Notes under the pieces: model-generated
The model's input: the letters and a program-made list of their open reading frames with translations, nothing else
Database searches by the model: none
What the model was told of the DNA's origin: nothing
Program-made: the position numbers and the translations under genes
Source: Dendrolimus kikuchii
Taxonomy: Eukaryota; Arthropoda; Insecta; Lepidoptera; Lasiocampidae
Direction of reading: 5' to 3'
DNA: 64,000 bases
NCBI GenBank assembly: GCA_019925095.2
Contig: CM034412.1
Coordinates: 14,174,001-14,238,000 of the forward strand
Part shown: positions 22,465 through 33,039 of the stretch, piece by piece
Layout of the letters: every line of letters starts with the position of its first letter
Numbering within the stretch: position 1 is the first letter of the stretch

Positions 22465-22656
22465 TATGCAAAATTAAATCTATTACAGATACCACAAACA
22501 AAAGAGCTGCACGATTTGTTCCACATATCGAAATTTTAAAACCGCATCTAAAATTAGAAGAATGCAAAAACATGTCTCAAGAAATTTCCCATTCATGTTT
22601 CTACTCTATAGAAAAGAATATAAATTTTTGTTCGAGCGACAACATGAAAATTTAAA
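22465..22656 (+). other. Open frame without start, possible exon
   Basis: About 64 codons open to a TAA at 22654-22656: TDTTNKRAARFVPHIEILKP, then HLKLEECKNMSQEISHSCFY and SIEKNINFCSSDNMKI. It contains an acceptor-like AAATCTATTACAG at 22486-22498. The length is unusual for DNA this AT-rich, and the amino-acid text is not low-complexity. No family recognised and no partner exon found. Confidence 0.25.
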
Positions 22657-22853
22657 TAACAGAACAAAAAACAAACAAATCACAGTCATCCATTCCGTAA
22701 CTACATAAATATCACTCTATGCAAATATTGACCCACTGGTTTACCGTCTGATTTCTATTATAAACTGTGACTTGACATTTAAAAACACCATTCGATAGTC
22801 TATTGTGAATTTAAGATCTTTAAGTAGCGTTCACACGATCCAAGTGGACTCAG

Positions 22854-22962
22854 CGCACTCATATTGCGGCAATTATCAATACGAATGCACTCATATTGCG
22901 GCAATTATCAATACGAATGCATTCATATTGCGGTAACTGGCAATACGAGCGCACTCATAAAT
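22854..22962. repeat. 32-bp tandem repeat, about 3.4 units
   Basis: Unit GCACTCATATTGCGGCAATT + ATCAATACGAAT. The first two units are identical; the third has changes (GCGGTAACTGGCAATACGAG). Confidence 0.9.
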
Positions 22963-24261
22963 GTTTGTGCCGCGCCTAACTTTAATGAGTTTATTCAGAT
23001 GCCTTTATACGAACAAAATGGCGTCCACTTTAAACGCTCCAAAAACCGGAATTAACATGATCCTATTACAATATCTGTGCGGTTAATCTTGAAAACTTGA
23101 TTTTTAACAGATTGGTGTAAGAGTGAGCTCGTTTGAATCTAAAGCATACTTGAATGAAATTATTCCATACGAGTGCACTCGGTCCAAGCATACTTGCATC
23201 GTGTCAACGCAGCTTTAATAAAGCTGACATTATACAATTCAACCAAATCAATTTGATTGAAAATCGCAAAAATAAAAGGAAACAAATGATATGCAATGAT
23301 TTATGTTCACTTGAATCACTTTGGGTTTATGTTTTGCGCGTTCCCATGTTTACCGCAATACGAAACTTTACACGTAAACTATAGTAATTAAATAATTATA
23401 ATTACCAAGACAGGACTACAAATATTTTTCTCACGCTTTAAAGAAGAAATCATACGGAAAACAGCGGGACATGACTCTTATCATTGTGTTCATCAACGAG
23501 AAATCTTTAGAAGGCGATTTTAAATATATTTTAGCATTTTCGTTGGCCATGCCTTAACAAAGTGTTTTACTATATAAGATACAAAAGTCACTGCAGTTCA
23601 AAGTGTCTTTACATACATTGATAAAGTCAGGTGTCAAATAAATAACACAGCCTCTAGAGATACGTCCAGGCTGTGCAGCATTTGTTTACAAAATATAAAG
23701 CATTGTTTCGAAGGTTAAAAATTGACACAATAAGTCTTGGGGTTCAACACGTGCAATAAGATAAAGAAGTATACATGTGTCAACATTCATGACACAGTTT
23801 AAACTATCGTGACACCTTTTTAAAAACGCGCATTAAACACATTTTATGAATTTCTGACGTTAAAAATTTTCAATACAAAATATTTTCGTGTGATATTTCT
23901 AACAATAAAGGGCCTTTTACATTTTTAATATTTATCTAATGTATGTAAAAGTCTTTAAACCGCTTCTTAATAACTATAGTATCGTTTGTGCGACAACGTC
24001 AAATCTTACGCCAGCTTAAAGCCTACGCTTTGAAGTAATTGTACACTCATATCATTAAAAGGATATAATATCTTATCATTATCACGACGATGATTTCACA
24101 TACATACTGACAGTGTGACAACAAAAGTAATATCATTTCCACGTGGCTTGTGGCATGAATCTGACACTGTTCTGACACATTCTCACCTTATAACATGTAC
24201 GTTGTAAAGGTATGGGACATAAAATACACTTTAAGCTAAAATTTCGTCCATCATCACAACA
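22963..24261. other. No gene seen
   Basis: AT-rich; no repeat or ORF I can name. Confidence 0.6.
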
Positions 24262-24415
24262 ATGATACATAATCATGATGATGATGAAACACAATCATGA
24301 CTAATACATAATCATGATGATGAAACATAATCATGACGATGAAACATAATCATAACGATGAAACACAATCATGATAAATGACACATAATCTCGGTAATGA
24401 TACACAATCATGGCA
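24262..24415. repeat. Imperfect AATCATGATGATGAAACAC array
   Basis: Repeated ATAATCATGATGATGAAAC and ACAATCATGA units of about 18-20 bases, seven or eight times. It directly precedes the GC-rich segment at 24431. Confidence 0.8.
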
Positions 24416-24430
24416 ACGACCTAACAATCG

Positions 24431-24628
24431 TTACCTTCTGCAGATTTCTCGTGGACTCGCCTTGGAGTTAAGTCCTGGTGAGCGATGGCGCCGGCACCTC
24501 GGTCGAAGCCGCGGCCAAGCGCAGCGCAGCGCACGCGAGTGGCGGCGACGACGTCGACGGGCTGCTAGACGCTGACGGTAACGATGTGTGGGAGCCATCT
24601 TCTTGGCCTTCCACCTGAAAAGTAAGAA
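24431..24628 (+). other. GC-rich segment, possible coding exon
   Basis: An abrupt GC-rich block in AT-rich DNA. A plus-strand frame opening after TAA at about 24470 reads VLVSDGAGTSVEAAAKRSAA, then HASGGDDVDGLLDADGNDVW and EPSSWPST, stop near 24620. A good acceptor, TTACCTTCTGCAG, lies at 24430-24443, and AATAAA lies at 24859. The acidic, Ala/Gly-rich text looks protein-like, but an in-frame stop separates it from that acceptor. I recognise no family. It could equally be an unannotated repeat. Confidence 0.3.
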
Positions 24629-24964
24629 GGTCTTAAAACGTGCGATGCTGAAGTTCACGCGAAGTGGAGAAGAAAAAGTAGATCGAAGCGAACCTTTTAG
24701 CGCTCTGATAATGATGATGACATTTATGACATATAGTAAAATGATAGAAGCACAACATAACCCCTTTGAGGGACCAATGTTAATATTATTTTTTTCCACA
24801 AGCTGCCATCAAAATTGCCACGCCAAAACCAAGAGAATTATATCGTCTCTTTTATTCTAATAAAAATACTATGTAATAGAGAGAGAGAGAAAGCATCAGT
24901 TCAACGTTCATTTCAATTGTCTGTATTTGACCACAAATTTACCGTGAGTGATTAATTAATATCA

Positions 24965-25065
24965 GCCAATAAATTTCCCACTGCTGGGCTCTGGCCTTCC
25001 CATTATTAAGGTGGGGGTGACAGTAGAAGTATCACTTTGGACCTTTAAACAAATGAAATCGTATA
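24965..25065 (-). mobile_element. CCCACTGCTGGGC-family repeat, scrap
   Basis: CAGCCAATAAATTTCCCACT then GCTGGGCTCTGGCCTTCCCA; only the distal part remains. Confidence 0.55.
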
Positions 25066-25387
25066 GGGCTTTAGGGCTAGCAAGAGATCACCAGTTTGGT
25101 TATTCTTCCAATTGCATATTGATTATATAGTACAAAGCGGACAAAGTCGCAGGCGAATTCAAGGCCAAAAATTAAACCGACTTAATAATTATATATTTTT
25201 CTCTTATTGTATAGTAACTTTAAAGGAGCAATTTTTGTATATAGGGTAAACTAAACCGTTGTTGACACCCAGTCAATTTATTCAAGACTTAGAAGAAATA
25301 AGATTAAGAAATCTCTTTTTCTAGCTATACTGTTTAGTATCACTCTTCATTCTTTAGCATGTGTATGTATGCTACATTTTAAATAGA

Positions 25388-25642
25388 GTATAATAAAATT
25401 ACATTTTAACGGTTTTAAGCGCAGTATGTTTTTTATTCCGACGTTTCGGCCACTTTTCAGTAGATGTGATCACGCGAGATAAGGATCACTGTTTAATATT
25501 GTTCATTGACACTTGACATCTTTGTCTTCCGTGATGACGGGTATTGATTGACAAGTGGCCGAACCGATCGAATAAAAATTGAATAAAACATCGCGCTTGA
25601 AACGGTTAAAACATATTTTTATCAGTCGCGAAAACTTTATAA
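25388..25642 (-). mobile_element. Fold-back element F, third copy
   Basis: Arms TTTTAACGGTTTTAAGCGC and GACGTTTCGGCCACTTTTCA on the left, inverse on the right. It ends with AGTCGCGAAAACTTTA, the inverse of the TAAAGTTTTCGCGACT end of the other copies. Orientation is therefore opposite. No clear TSD. Confidence 0.75.
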
Positions 25643-25667
25643 AATGCGTGGTGATGGATAATCGTTA

Positions 25668-25846
25668 TAGTTTAGATAATTCACACTATATCTTTATAAA
25701 TTATAGACTATGTGTTATTCTGATGTGTAAGCTATATTATTGTAAAGTTTAATCAAAATCCATTCAGTAGTTTTTGCGTGAAAGAGTAACAAACATACAT
25801 CCATGCATTCTTACAAACTTTCGCGTTTATAATATTATTAGGATAG
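25668..25846 (-). mobile_element. Helitron-1, 5' part
   Basis: On the minus strand starts TCCTAATAATATTATAAACG and continues as 45223-45410 (ACTACTGAATGGATTTTGAT, CACATAGTCTATAATTTATA). The 3' end with CTAG is missing. A fold-back element lies 25 bases away. Confidence 0.7.
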
Positions 25847-26181
25847 GACTATGAACAACTGAACATATTAATAACAGGATGCCAATCATTGAGTGAGAGT
25901 GCCAACAACAGTATAGTTTACCCTATATAATTACATGTATTTCTTGTTTCTCAAAAACTAAGGTGGGGTTTTGCTTTTTAAGTTCGACTATCTACTATTA
26001 TGTTTCTATGCGTTAAATGGTTTAAAAAAAAAATACTGCTAACCGGATGTAGGAGTCTGCGTGAACAAGCTCTTAAATTTACAGTAGAGTAAGTGAGATG
26101 TGCAGATCTCGGTACTATGTTTTATCCTCTTCCGCCTGCGAAATTGTAAATAAGTATTTTAATTATTATTTCTTTATTAGG

Positions 26182-26684
26182 TACGCGGTGCTGGTACCTA
26201 CGCTCACGTATGGAAGCGAGAGTTGGGTATGGAAGAGAGAGCATGAAAGTAGAGTAAACGCGGTCGAGATGCGAGCACTGCGCAAAATCTGCGGAGTGAC
26301 GCTCGCGGATCGCGTTCGTAATACCGAAGTAAGAAAGAGAGTTGGTCTGAAAGAGAGTGTCGGGGTGAAGGTAAGGAAAGGAATGCTCCGGTGGTTCGGG
26401 CGTGTGGAAAGAATGCATGATGAAAGAATGACTAAACAGTATACAATGCAAAAGTGGATGGATGCAGAAGTCGTGGAAGGCCACGACACACCTTCCATGA
26501 TCAAATTGATCGTGTACTAGCGGAGGGTGATGTCAGGAGCCTTAAGAACAGACGAGTGTGCATGACAAGAGTTATGAATGTCAAAGAAGCAAGTGAGGTG
26601 TGTAAGAATGGGCCTAAATGGCGCTCTGTTGTTCGTGCCTACCCCACAAGGGAACTGGCGTGAAGTTATGTATGTATGTATGTA
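26182..26684 (+). mobile_element. RTE-1 fragment
   Basis: Starts at AVLVPTLTYGSESWVWKREH and ends in (GTAT)n. A one-base loss near 26438 (ACAGTATAC instead of ACAGATATAC) shifts the frame, so the end of the ORF continues in another frame at 26454-26663. Confidence 0.88.
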
Positions 26685-26917
26685 TTTCTTTATTAACCTT
26701 CAACCTGGCAAAAGCTGTGGTCTCATTCCAATTTTTTTTTTTAATTATTATTAACAACTTTACGGACTCGAGTTCCGTACCCTGTTTTACGACTTAATTT
26801 CTAGATTTAATTTTTTGAATTTAACACGCTTATTAGTTATTTCGGTTCTTGTGTGTGACATTAATTTATTGATTTTTGTATTGAGGTGTATGTATCTTAC
26901 GAATAACTTATTCAAAT

Positions 26918-27080
26918 TCAAATTCAAAAGTTTTTATTCAAAATAAGTTCCACTGGAGAACACTTTTTGAAGGTCATACATGTAAGTCGAAATTTAATTT
27001 TTTACTTCCTATTCTATGTACACCGCTTCGCAACGTGTTGATGCTGTAAAGGAGAAGAAGCGGCAAGAAACTCCGCAGCA
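26918..27080. repeat. Common lepidopteran-type repeat (AAATTCAAATTCAAAA)
   Basis: TTCAAATTCAAATTCAAAAG, TTTTTATTCAAAATAAGTTC, AGAAGAAGCGGCAAGAAACT. I recognise this text as frequent in moth and butterfly genomes, but cannot check the family. Confidence 0.5.
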
Positions 27081-27229
27081 TCACGTCTAGCTAAATATTG
27101 TTTTTCTTTATATTTCATATTCTATTTATTTCTCAAATTCTTTTTTTTTATAAATTTTGTACAGAAGTATGTTACAGAATTACTTTTTGAAGAATTAATG
27201 GAGTTGTAGCAAACAAAGCATACTCAATA

Positions 27230-27547
27230 TATATTTTTTTTTATTGCAGGAGCTCAGCAGACAGGCAGACGGCCCACTTGATGGAAAGCGGTTACCATCG
27301 CCTATAGACATTTGCAACACCAAAGGTGCTACCAATGTGCTGCCGCTCTCTAAAAGAAGGCTGGAACCTGATCACTAATGCCGGAACACAACACAAGGTT
27401 GTTATGGCGACATACTTTAGAGCAGGGGTGGTAGCCATCCAGTCGGGCAAATGCCCTACCACCCGGCCGTGGGATGTTTTGTCGCCTCTTACGAAAGGCC
27501 GCCCGGCCGCGGGAAGTTGTATTCTTTCTCCGTTCCTGCACGGATAA
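27230..27547 (-). mobile_element. Repeat S, full-length copy
   Basis: T run, ATTGCAGGAGCTCAGCAGAC, to TTCCTGCACGGATA. Small changes only. Confidence 0.88.
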
Positions 27548-27576
27548 AAATAAGACCAAGACAATAAAAGGAAAGA

Positions 27577-27646
27577 AAAATAATGTTATAGTTATAATAA
27601 TGACATGAGGTGCTAAAATGTTATGCTGCAATTATATTAATACTTA
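27577..27646. repeat. 70-bp direct repeat, left copy
   Basis: Starts AAAATAATGTTATAGTTATA and ends TATATTAATACTTA. Identical to 28167-28236. An RTE-1 fragment begins right after it. Confidence 0.9.
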
Positions 27647-27647
27647 G

Positions 27648-27858
27648 TATACATACATACATACATAACTTCACGCCAGTTTCCTTGCGGGGTAGGCACG
27701 AACAACAGAGCGCCATTTAGGCCCATCATCACATACCTCACGTGTATCATTGACATTCGTAACTCTTGTCATGCACACTTGTCTGTTCTAAAGGCTCCTG
27801 ACAACACCCTCCGCTAGTACACGATCAATTTGATCATGGAAGGTGTGTCGTAGCCTAA
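27648..27858 (-). mobile_element. RTE-1 fragment, 3' end
   Basis: (ATAC)n tail followed by the antisense ORF end, up to the CACGACTTC-like region near 27858. More diverged than the other copies (for example CCCATCATCACATACCTC). Confidence 0.85.
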
Positions 27859-28058
27859 AAAAACTTCTGCATGAGTGAAAGTTTTATTTATTAAACACGT
27901 ACGAGTTAAAATTATCTATTTAAATAAGAAGTTGCATGAAATGAGCAAGCAATAGGAACTTTAATTTATTTGTTCTATAGAACACGATCTTTTTTTTTTT
28001 TAATAAAAACTTTTTTAAGAATAAAGCAACTCAACCAATAAAAAAAAAAAAAAAAATC

Positions 28059-28080
28059 TATAACTCACTAGTGAGTTATA
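28059..28080. repeat. 22-bp perfect palindrome
   Basis: Left arm TATAACTCACT and its exact inverse AGTGAGTTATA, preceded by a 16-base A run. Confidence 0.9.
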
Positions 28081-28166
28081 ACGTTTTTTACTCACAGTTT
28101 GATTATGGGTGTCATTCTGTGCCTAATTGCGGTGACCATAGAGCCACTTTATGAGCAAGTGTGTTG

Positions 28167-28236
28167 AAAATAATGTTATAGTTATAATAATGACATGAGG
28201 TGCTAAAATGTTATGCTGCAATTATATTAATACTTA
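28167..28236. repeat. 70-bp direct repeat, right copy
   Basis: Same 70 bases as 27577-27646, 590 bases downstream. Confidence 0.9.
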
Positions 28237-28799
28237 CTATAATATAATATAAACTCATTCCAATTTGCAAATGTTTAAATGCTAATTTACATTTATTTGT
28301 TAAGAAGCGTGTTAGCCCGTGTAACTGAACAGTTGAGCTCTTGATATCGTTATGACATAAATTTGCCAGAGTATAATTTGTCAATATAGTTCCCATTAGA
28401 GTCAACCTCTAGTGCGTACGTCTTGTTTAAAGAGCAGGTTACATTGTATTAAATTTGTATGTATTTGCCCCCGGAAGATTCACTTCATTTTATATCGCAA
28501 ACTATCCCATCCCCCGTCTATTTGAAAACTACATAAATGACAAAACTTGACTAAAAGACAAAATAGACCTCTGTAACACGGAGGTTTTGTTCTTCAGCAC
28601 CAACCTCTACCAACGTTTAGGAATATATATATATATAATGTCATGTCATGTAAGTGAGACTTCGCTTATGTCTGCGATGATATAAGACGTTTTTTCTAAT
28701 TACTAAATGAATCCAAATTTATCTATAACATCTTTAATAATTAATTGTGGTAGCTTAATATATTTAAACTACTATACCTCTCTTTTCTTTCACCATATC

Positions 28800-29056
28800 C
28801 CAATTACTTGGGGTCGGCACAATATGTCTTTTCCTTCCACACTCTTCTATTCTGACATACCTCTTCTGTCACACCGCATATCATCATGTCATCCTTCACA
28901 CAATACATCCATCTTTTCTTTGGTCTACCTTTAAATTTGTACCCATCGATCTTGTAGTATAACATTCTTTTTGTCACGTGACTTTCATCCCTCCTCATTA
29001 TATGGACACAATTATAAAAGACAAAATAGATCGAGTGGACAAAAATGTCCAAATCA
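28800..29056 (-). mobile_element. RTE-2 family fragment (C-terminal coding)
   Basis: Minus-strand open frame reads HIMRRDESHVTKRMLYYKID, then GRPKKRWMYCVKDDMMICGV and TEEVCQNRRVWKEKTYCADPK. This is the tail of a second RTE-type reverse transcriptase (HxxRR...KRWxxxVKDDMxxxGV), clearly distinct from RTE-1. Its RT core is absent. Confidence 0.75.
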
Positions 29057-29395
29057 CAAAATCTATTCTAGTTTCCGGGATAAACTTTACATAAATCTAT
29101 CCCATTATCCGTGATAAAAATATCCCTTGGCCACCGTCAGTATTAAAATTACGTATGTATCGAATTTCAGCCAAATCGGTGCAATAGTCTTTCCATAAAA
29201 GGATAACAAACAGAGAAACAAATATATTTTTATCCCGGAAACTATCCCATTTTCTGGGATAAAAAGTATCCTATGTTCATCCTCGGCATCGAAAATATAT
29301 GTATACTGAGTTTCAGCCAAATCGGTCCCGTAGTTTTTCCGTGAAAACAGAATAGACAGAGTTACTTTCGCATTTATAATATTAATAAGGAGGAG
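29057..29395 (-). mobile_element. Helitron-like repeat with 5' TATTAATATTATAAATG end
   Basis: Read on the minus strand it starts CCTTATTAATATTATAAATG then CGAAAGTAACTC, like the Helitron-1 5' end. Inside, TTTCAGCCAAATCGG and CTATCCCATT occur two or three times, as internal duplications. Confidence 0.5.
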
Positions 29396-29484
29396 ATCTT
29401 AGTATTCATTCACTTGCCCTACCGTCGGTTGAACTTTGACATACTTGTATGGAACTCATGTCAAACTTAAACCGATAGTATTAA

Positions 29485-29752
29485 TGGCTACGTTCCACAA
29501 GAGACTCGCAACGACCACGTCCACGATCGCGATTTTTCCCGTTCCATTCTTGCTTGCCGACGTCACAATCGTAAACTCGAAGTGGAACGGTTATTCGACC
29601 CACCTCTTGACATGGATCGTTGCGAGCGCGGCGTGAGCGAAAATCGTGACGTCATTAGTGACGTTTTCGCCACGAGCGTAACGACCGTGGGCGCCGTGTG
29701 AAACACCAGACGGAGCACTTTGAGCGTTGTGAGTTACTAAAGGAACGCGCTA
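29485..29752. mobile_element. TIR repeat, CACAACG family, copy 2
   Basis: Left GGCTACGTTCCACAAGAGAC and right GTTGTGAGTTACTAAAGGAA are inverse partners. The interior matches 1621-1993 (CTCTTGACATGGATCGTTG, ACCAGACGGAGCACTTTGAG). Confidence 0.65.
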
Positions 29753-30061
29753 AAAGTAAGAATAATACCAATCCGTCCAAACGTAGCGTTATCGCTTTTA
29801 GCTGTTATTAACCAAGGTCCGATATTACAATCGCCAGAGTATAACACGGCAAAATTAAAAAGTCACTTCCATAAATATTTATGGAACATTCCCTGTTATT
29901 ATATAACAGGGAATGGTTTAATTAATTCAGGCTGTAATTACCTATTATAATTACAGGTTGCCTGGAAGAGATCGTTTTTGGCGATAAGGCCGACTTTTGT
30001 TTTACCAAGTAACTATTGTCTTGTTGTGCATTTTTGTAATTTTTGTCTTGGTGAACAATAA

Positions 30062-31025
30062 ACATACATACATACATAACTTCACGCCAGTTCCCTTGCG
30101 GGATAGGCACGAACAACAGAGCGCCATTTAGGCCCATTCTTACACACCTCACTTGCTTCTTTACATTCATAACTCTTGTCATGCACGCTGTTCTTAAGGC
30201 TCCTGACATCACCCTCCGGAGGTGTGTCGTGGCCTTCCACGACTTCTGCATCCATCCACTTTTGCATTGTATATCTGTTTAGTCATTCTTTCATCATGCA
30301 TTCCTTTCCTTACCTTCACCCCGACACTCTTTTAGACCAACTCTCTTTCTTACTTCGGTATTACGAACGCGGTCCGCGAGCGTCGCTCGGCAGATTTTGC
30401 GCAGTGCTCGCATCTCAACCGCGTTTACTCTACTTTCATGCTTTCTCTTCCATACCCAACTCTCGCTTCCATACGTGAGCGTAGGTACCAGCACCGCGTT
30501 GTGTATGGTAAGCTGGGCCTTCTGGCTGAGGTTCTTAGCGCCTAGAAGTTTACCTAACGCTCCATTCAAACTATTCCCCAAATTCACTCTTCTTTCTATA
30601 TCAGCGGTGTACCTTCCATCCCTGCTAAAAGCACATCCAAGATATACAAACTCCTTCACTTGCCCCAGCATAACATCATCGACCATTATTCTTGCCTTCG
30701 TTCTGGTTTCTTCTCTTTCAAACACCATAACCTTTGTTCTCTTCGCATTCAAATGTAAGCCTCTCGCCTGACAGTAATCTTTCATCATTGTGACTAGTGT
30801 TTGCAGTTCTGATGGCGATTCGGCTAAAAGCACGGCATCATCCGCATAAAGCAAGGTGCTTACAACTAGATCACTTATCCGCACCCCAACATCCATCAAT
30901 CTTATTCTCTGGAGACTATCGTCCAGGTATAGGATGAACAGCAAAGCCGACGGCACACAGCCCTGGCGGACGCCAATATTGACGTCAAACCAGGGCGACA
31001 GGCTGCCATCCACTTGCACGTGAAC
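30062..31025 (-). mobile_element. RTE-1 copy, minus strand, with coding damage
   Basis: Runs from the (ATAC)n tail at 30062 through the ORF end to the RT region beginning VDGSLSPWFDVNIGVRQGCV near 31020. The frame is intact from 31019 to 30294 (YADD present as LLYADDAVLL), then small deletions break the distal part. Relative to the 40577 copy it lacks pieces around the FGHVERM block and the DQIDRVLAEGD block. 5'-truncated. Confidence 0.87.
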
Positions 31026-31196
31026 AACAAAGTGTTGTCTATATCTATGTCTATGTCTAATTTGTTCGACTGATAACTTTTATCTGAGGATTTAAAAATC
31101 GGCCCCAAAAGCCAATGTAAATCAGGCTTAGAATAACTTTATATATATATATATATATAACTAATATCACTGATATGAAATTTGTTTGTTTTTAAG

Positions 31197-31271
31197 CAAA
31201 TGCTATGCATTTGTGAAGGCCCTTTAGGTTTCACAAATGCTATGCATTTGTGAAGACACTTTAGGTTTCAA
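31197..31271. repeat. Tandem duplication of about 37 bp
   Basis: AAATGCTATGCATTTGTGAA then CTTTAGGTTTCA, present twice with a GGCC/GACA difference. Confidence 0.85.
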
Positions 31272-31319
31272 AGAGGAGCTCGTCAGGGCGAAAAAAACCC
31301 TTTTTTTTCTTAAACTTTT

Positions 31320-31552
31320 TTTTTAAATAATTCAGCAGACAAACACACATTGTATGTCCCCTAGCTAAAAGCATTTTGTTATGGATAATATACAACGGAC
31401 CAACCTGGGGGCGATCCCAGACACACAGACCACAGTAAATAAGGAAAAGTTCGTTTATGAAATTTACCACACCAGGAATCGAACCCGGAGCCTCTGCGTT
31501 CTAGTGAGGTGAGCCGGAAAAGGCTTAGCCCGCTGAACCACAGAGGCCGTTT
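31320..31552 (-). mobile_element. tRNA-derived SINE, copy 2
   Basis: Same family: TGGTTCAGCGGGCTAAGCC with A box, GGTTCGATTCC B box, then ACAATGTGTGTTTGTCTGCTG-like tail. Full-length or nearly so. Confidence 0.82.
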
Positions 31553-31959
31553 AGTTCTTGGCATATTATACAGTGGTCTACCCTTAATACAAGTGGATGT
31601 ATAATATTAAATTGTCTTAAATTCGCCTTTTTTTAGCCTTATAGATAAGTAATAAATTAATAGCAACATATAAAATGGTAGGAAGTAAAATAGTGAAACA
31701 GTAGAGCATATTAATAAGGCAACAAATGTAATAGTAATAAGAATAACTGTAGTAGTAAGTACAAGGTTTTAGAAAAAGAAAAGAAAGAAAAAATAAATAA
31801 AAAGCATCCCAAACCATTCCCTGAAGTAGAGTAGAAAAATAAGGAAATAAATTAAAACCAAAGAAAAACCCTCTATTTTCGAACATGATAGAAAAGGCTA
31901 AAAAAAATATATATACAATGGTCAGGATTTTTTGTTTCGCTGACACTTCTTTTCGTCAA

Positions 31960-32169
31960 TTAAAGTGCGATAAGGAACTTGGTCCCAACGAATGCTCTCA
32001 CCCTGAGCAGCGCGTGCTTGAAGGTCTCGTACGTGAGCCAGCAGATGGCGGCGGCGGGCATCTGGTAGAGGACGCGCGCCTGCACGCCCTTGAAGAAGCC
32101 GAGGGGGCCGGTGGCGCGCATCACCTGCGTCGCCGCCTCCACCAGACCGTCGACGCGAGCTGCCGATTC
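31960..32169 (-). CDS. mfrn: Mitoferrin, last recognisable exon
   Basis: The exon follows GGATATTGCAG and encodes [20 protein letters not shown], then [20 protein letters not shown] and [16 protein letters not shown]. This matches the FxGxQARVxYQMP...Y(E)FFK C-terminus of mitoferrins. The open frame continues as [13 protein letters not shown] to a TAA at 31960-31962. A very good donor, CAG|GTGAGA, lies right after the LLR codons (CTCAGGTGAGAG), so the real protein may splice out here to a final exon that I cannot identify. I see no AATAAA on the minus strand within about 300 bases downstream. The carrier core is certain; the true C-terminus is not. Confidence 0.85.
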   Translation of the reverse strand, partial: ESAARVDGLVEAATQVMRATGPLGFFKGVQARVLYQMPAAAICWLTYETFKHALLRVRAFVGTKFLIAL

Positions 32170-32221
32170 CTGCAATATCCGAATTTTAGCTTTTATTTTT
32201 ATCATTTATCATTTTATATAG

Positions 32222-32620
32222 TGTGTGAATGGAGCGTTAGGTAAACTTCTAGGCGCTAAGAACCTCAGCCAGAAGGCCCAGCTCGCCATACACAACGCGG
32301 TGCTGGTACCTACGCTCACGTATGGATGCGAGAGTTGGGTATGGAGAGAGCATGAAAATAGAGTAAACGCGGTCGAGATGCGAGCACTGCGCAAAATCTG
32401 CGGAGTGACGCTCGCGGACCGCGTTCGTAATACCGAAGTAAGAGAGAGAGTTGGTCTGAAAGAGAGTGTCGGGGTGAAGGTAAGGAAAGGAATACTCCGG
32501 TGGTTCGGGCATGTGGAAAGAATGACTAAACAGATATACAATGCAAAAGTGGATGGATGCAGAAGTCGTGGAAGGCCACGACACACCTTCGAAGTTATGT
32601 ATGCATGTATGTATGTATGC
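32222..32620 (+). mobile_element. RTE-1 fragment in the last visible mitoferrin intron
   Basis: Starts at NGALGKLLGAKNLSQKAQLA, 53 bases from the mitoferrin exon and antisense to it. About 180 bases are missing between ACACCTTC and GAAGTTATG, which joins the ORF middle to the (GTAT)n tail. Confidence 0.87.
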
Positions 32621-33039
32621 GTTTATTATTTTATTTTATTAGATGACCAGCTTAAGTTATCTATACCAGGGCTTCCCAAATTTATTTTAACTGCGACGCC
32701 CTTGGGAAGTTGTCATATTTTTGCGATGCCCTAGCCTTCTTGCTATACATTTACTTACTAGTTGTAGTTCTATCCTAATAACAACTCGTCAGAATAACTC
32801 CAAATAGCATCAAAATTTTTTTATTAGTAAATAACGCGTATGGTGCTCACTCGACTCGGTCACATCGACACAGACAGACAACTTATTTATATAGCCTCAC
32901 GACGCCCCTGGGCATCGCGACGCACATTTACGGAAGCCCTGATCTATATATACTATAATAATTCTGTAAATGATTCGAGTCTGTACATTGCGTTTAAAAA
33001 TGTGAAAAATATCAAGATGGGATAATTCGGACCAGAAGA

